DNA from: Cycas panzhihuaensis
Lineage: Eukaryota > Cycadophyta
NCBI GenBank assembly: GCA_023213395.1
Contig: CM041465.1
Coordinates: 169,701,741 to 169,765,740 of the forward strand
Direction: 5' to 3'
DNA length: 64,000 nt
Below, piece after piece: positions 61,726 to 64,000 of this stretch. The notes beneath the pieces were generated by a model. The model was given only the letters and a program-made list of their open reading frames with translations, had not been told where the DNA came from and ran no database searches. How positions within the stretch are numbered: position 1 is the stretch's first letter; every line of letters starts with the position of its first letter. The position numbers and the translations under genes were made by a program.

Positions 61726-62862
61726 ATCCAAAGCTATAAGATATTATTCAAAAGTATGACCAAGCCTTTCAAGGACTCCTTGCAAAATTACTATCGAATA
61801 AGGGTATGGAGCATACTATAGAGCTAGAACACTGTATTAATTTTATCATGATCTAACCATATAAATAGCCTCATCACTATCAAATAAAAATTAAAAGAAT
61901 AATTTAATAACTACTATATTTAGAGGTTATACTATCTTGGAAAAGCTTGTTTATAACACCTGTAATGTTGGTGAGAAAGAAAAATGGATCATTTAGGATG
62001 TGTAATGACAATTGAGCCCTTAACAAGGCTATAATAAAAAATTATTCTCTAATCCCTAAAATTGATTAGCTTCTTAATAAACTAGATGAAGTGGAATATT
62101 TCACGAAGATTGATTTAAGATTAGGTTATCACGAGATTCATATAGGAAAGGAAGACACTCCTAAGGTAATGATTTATATACTCCATAGGTATTATGAATT
62201 CAAAGTGATGTTATTTAGACTCACTAATGCCCCTACCACCTTTTGGCTACTAATGAATAAGGTATTAACCTAATTTATTTGAAAATTTATATTAGTTTTC
62301 TTTGATGATATTCTAATCTATAACTAGGGTTAGAAGAACCATGTCATCCATGTTGAAATTTTCCTAAGCACCTTATAGAAAAATAAGCTCTTTTCTAAAC
62401 TCTCCAAATGCATTTTTGGCAAAGAAAAAGTAAAGTATTTAGGCCACGTTACAAACTAAGAAAGAGTCAGGGCTAACCGGAAAAGAATTAAGGCCATTTA
62501 AGATTGGTCCAGTTTGAGAAACAATACCCAACTAATAGGGTTCTTAGGATTGACTAGATATTATAAATGATTTATTAAGAGCTATGCTTGGAAAACCTCA
62601 ATACTAATAAACTTGCTTAAGAAAGATGCCTTCCAATGGAATGAGCAGGAAGAATAATGTTTCTAAAGGCCAAAGAAAATGATGAACTTGGTCTCTATGT
62701 TAACTTCATTAAACTTCTCTAAGATATTCACCATTGAATGTGGTGCATCTATATTTAGAATAAGATTAATTCTTATGTATGAAGGAAGATTAATTACCTT
62801 CTAAAGTAGGAAATTGAATAATAAAAAATAGCTTAAATCTATAGATGGCAAAGAAATGTTTG
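61726..62862 (+). pseudogene. G2: older Ty3/gypsy, reverse transcriptase and RNase H part
   Basis: The plus frames read KGMEHTIELEH, KNYSLIPKID, then EYFTKIDLRLGYHEIHIG, FRLTNAPTTFWLLMNKVLT and VFFDDILIYN, so the catalytic FDD is preserved. Next come KYLGHVTN, IGFLGLTRYY, INLLKKDAFQWNEQ and, for RNase H, FSKIFTIECGASIF. The frame is broken by many stops. It ends at KEMFVL (62862), where unrelated sequence begins. Confidence 0.8.
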
Positions 62863-62983
62863 TGTTGTGTACCCAACCTCCTTATAGTGTATCTACCTTT
62901 TTTGTAGTATATCTACCTTCTTCCACTATTTTCATGATGTATCTTCTTCTTCTTCTTCTTATTATTATTTTTCTTCTTCTTCT

Positions 62984-63048
<65 letters not shown>

Positions 63049-63306
63049 TGTGTGTGCTAGTCTCTTATTTTTCTGTTATTATAATTATCCCACATGTAAG
63101 GGTTAAAATGGGATAAGTAACCCTAGTAGTCTTATATATATGTACCTCCACTATTATAATAGGCATTGGATAATATTGTGATATTACATAGTTAGGAGGT
63201 TGCCCCCTTGAAGATGCCTATTACTATAAGTTCTCTTTTCTACTTAATAAAGTTTCTTGCCATTTCCTTATAAATTATATTCTTATTAATTTTTAGAATT
63301 GTAGCA
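62863..63306 (+). repeat. Putative LTR of an element continuing past the window
   Basis: It begins tgttgtgtaccc exactly where G2 RNase H homology stops and could end at gtagca (63306). It holds a TATA-like ttatatatatgta (63132-63145) and an AATAAA (63246-63251) in the spacing expected for an LTR. A convincing primer site is not seen (tagtgtcaaaact at 63321 is only suggestive), and there is no second copy in the window. Confidence 0.35.
62943..63055 (+). repeat. Compound microsatellite (TTC)n-(CT)n-(GT)n
   Basis: TTC/TTA repeats, then CT from about 62988, then TG to 63055. The 86-codon frame across it is repeat-driven. Confidence 0.95.
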
Positions 63307-64000
63307 AGGTTACTTGCAAGTAGTGTCAAAACTCTTTTTAGGGCCATTTCTAAAGAAAATTATTTTTCCTTAGTGTCCTACCACAACTATTTACCATATG
63401 CTCTCATCTCACCCTCATGGTATCTTAGTGATCAGAAAGTAGTAAAATTGGTGGGGTATTAGAATGATGAAAGAGAGATTTCTATGGTGTTTTAAAGTTA
63501 TGGTAGCAAGTGGCATTTCCCATCCCTTCCCTAATTATTCTTCTTGTTATAGTTTTAAGGGTAGATAATTATGCTCAACACCTACCTCTTAGTTAGGTTA
63601 GAGACCTTAGCTCAAGGGTATTAAAATATCCTAGTAACTTGTCATTTCTGGCCTAACATACTTGCATATAAAGGAATGTATTCTAAGGTTTAGACAATAG
63701 TTATTATGGGAGTGAGCTTCCATGTATATTAAGTATATTAGAAGACCCTTTCTAGGTTTGTTCCTAAACCCATCCTAGTAAGCCATCAAATGTATATCAT
63801 CTATAGTGCACTAGTAAGCAATTATCCCTAGGAGGTTACTCTCTATGTACCCAAGAGATGGGATAGTACTACTATAGAGTAGAGCAGGGCCTCTATGATG
63901 GATACTATTTATGTCCAGGATTAATATATTGGAGGGTCTATAAACTAGACACTCCTCTTAGGATAGGAAACTGCATCCATCCTTTTTTGGCCCTAAGAGA
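63307..64000. other. Unassigned right end
   Basis: No gene, LTR match or repeat partner in this window. It may be the leader of the element whose putative LTR lies at 62863-63306. Confidence 0.4.

Overview
This window looks like intergenic DNA of a plant with a large, repeat-rich genome. It is strongly AT-rich, and almost every recognisable coding trace belongs to a plant-type LTR retrotransposon: Ty1/copia, a chromodomain-bearing Ty3/gypsy, and non-autonomous derivatives primed by initiator-tRNA-Met-like binding sites. There is also one LINE fragment. I see no intact host gene, tRNA, rRNA or CRISPR array. Species cannot be told from the sequence. Element names (E1, E2, G, A, D, I, F, C, G1, G2, B, D1) are mine. 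All identity values are counts by eye.

Layout. 1-8260: E1, a minus-strand non-autonomous LTR element cut by the window start. It holds a decayed copy of the N-terminal tandem BRCT region of a plant protein and a deleted copia (D1, 3193-6810). 8761-47647: E2, a relative of E1, is the outer shell of a deep nest. Copia G (+, 10805-40646) sits in E2. Within G are A (-, 11706-16903) and copia D (-, 19318-36679). Within D a TA microsatellite is split by copia I (-, 26722-34371). E2 also carries F (+, 41406-43447), and its 5' LTR is split by C (-, 44434-47450). 47648-50999: spacer with a LINE endonuclease fragment. 51000-62862: an old gypsy (G2, +) split by a chromovirus (G1, +, 52165-61619), itself split by gag-only element B (-, 53803-56934). 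62863-64000: a possible further LTR after a TTC/CT/GT microsatellite, then unassigned sequence.

Most striking points. (1) Two unrelated LTR families carry pieces of host genes: BRCT domains in E1 (related downstream text in E2) and a PP4/PP6-type phosphatase catalytic fragment in A. In each case the fragment is in the same strand as the element. (2) G1 is flanked by about 107 bp of duplicated target instead of the usual 5 bp. (3) A and B are gag-only elements whose gag frame runs on to the polypurine tract through an acidic motif that is triplicated in B.

Nothing here looks functional. Catalytic residues are lost in D (YVDD to YVHG), I (integrase Asp to Asn) and G1 (protease Asp, integrase Glu, reverse-transcriptase FDD segment). 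Most nonsense codons are explained by C-to-T or G-to-A changes. LTR divergence rises outward through the nest: A and B about 4-6%, I about 10%, D about 18%.
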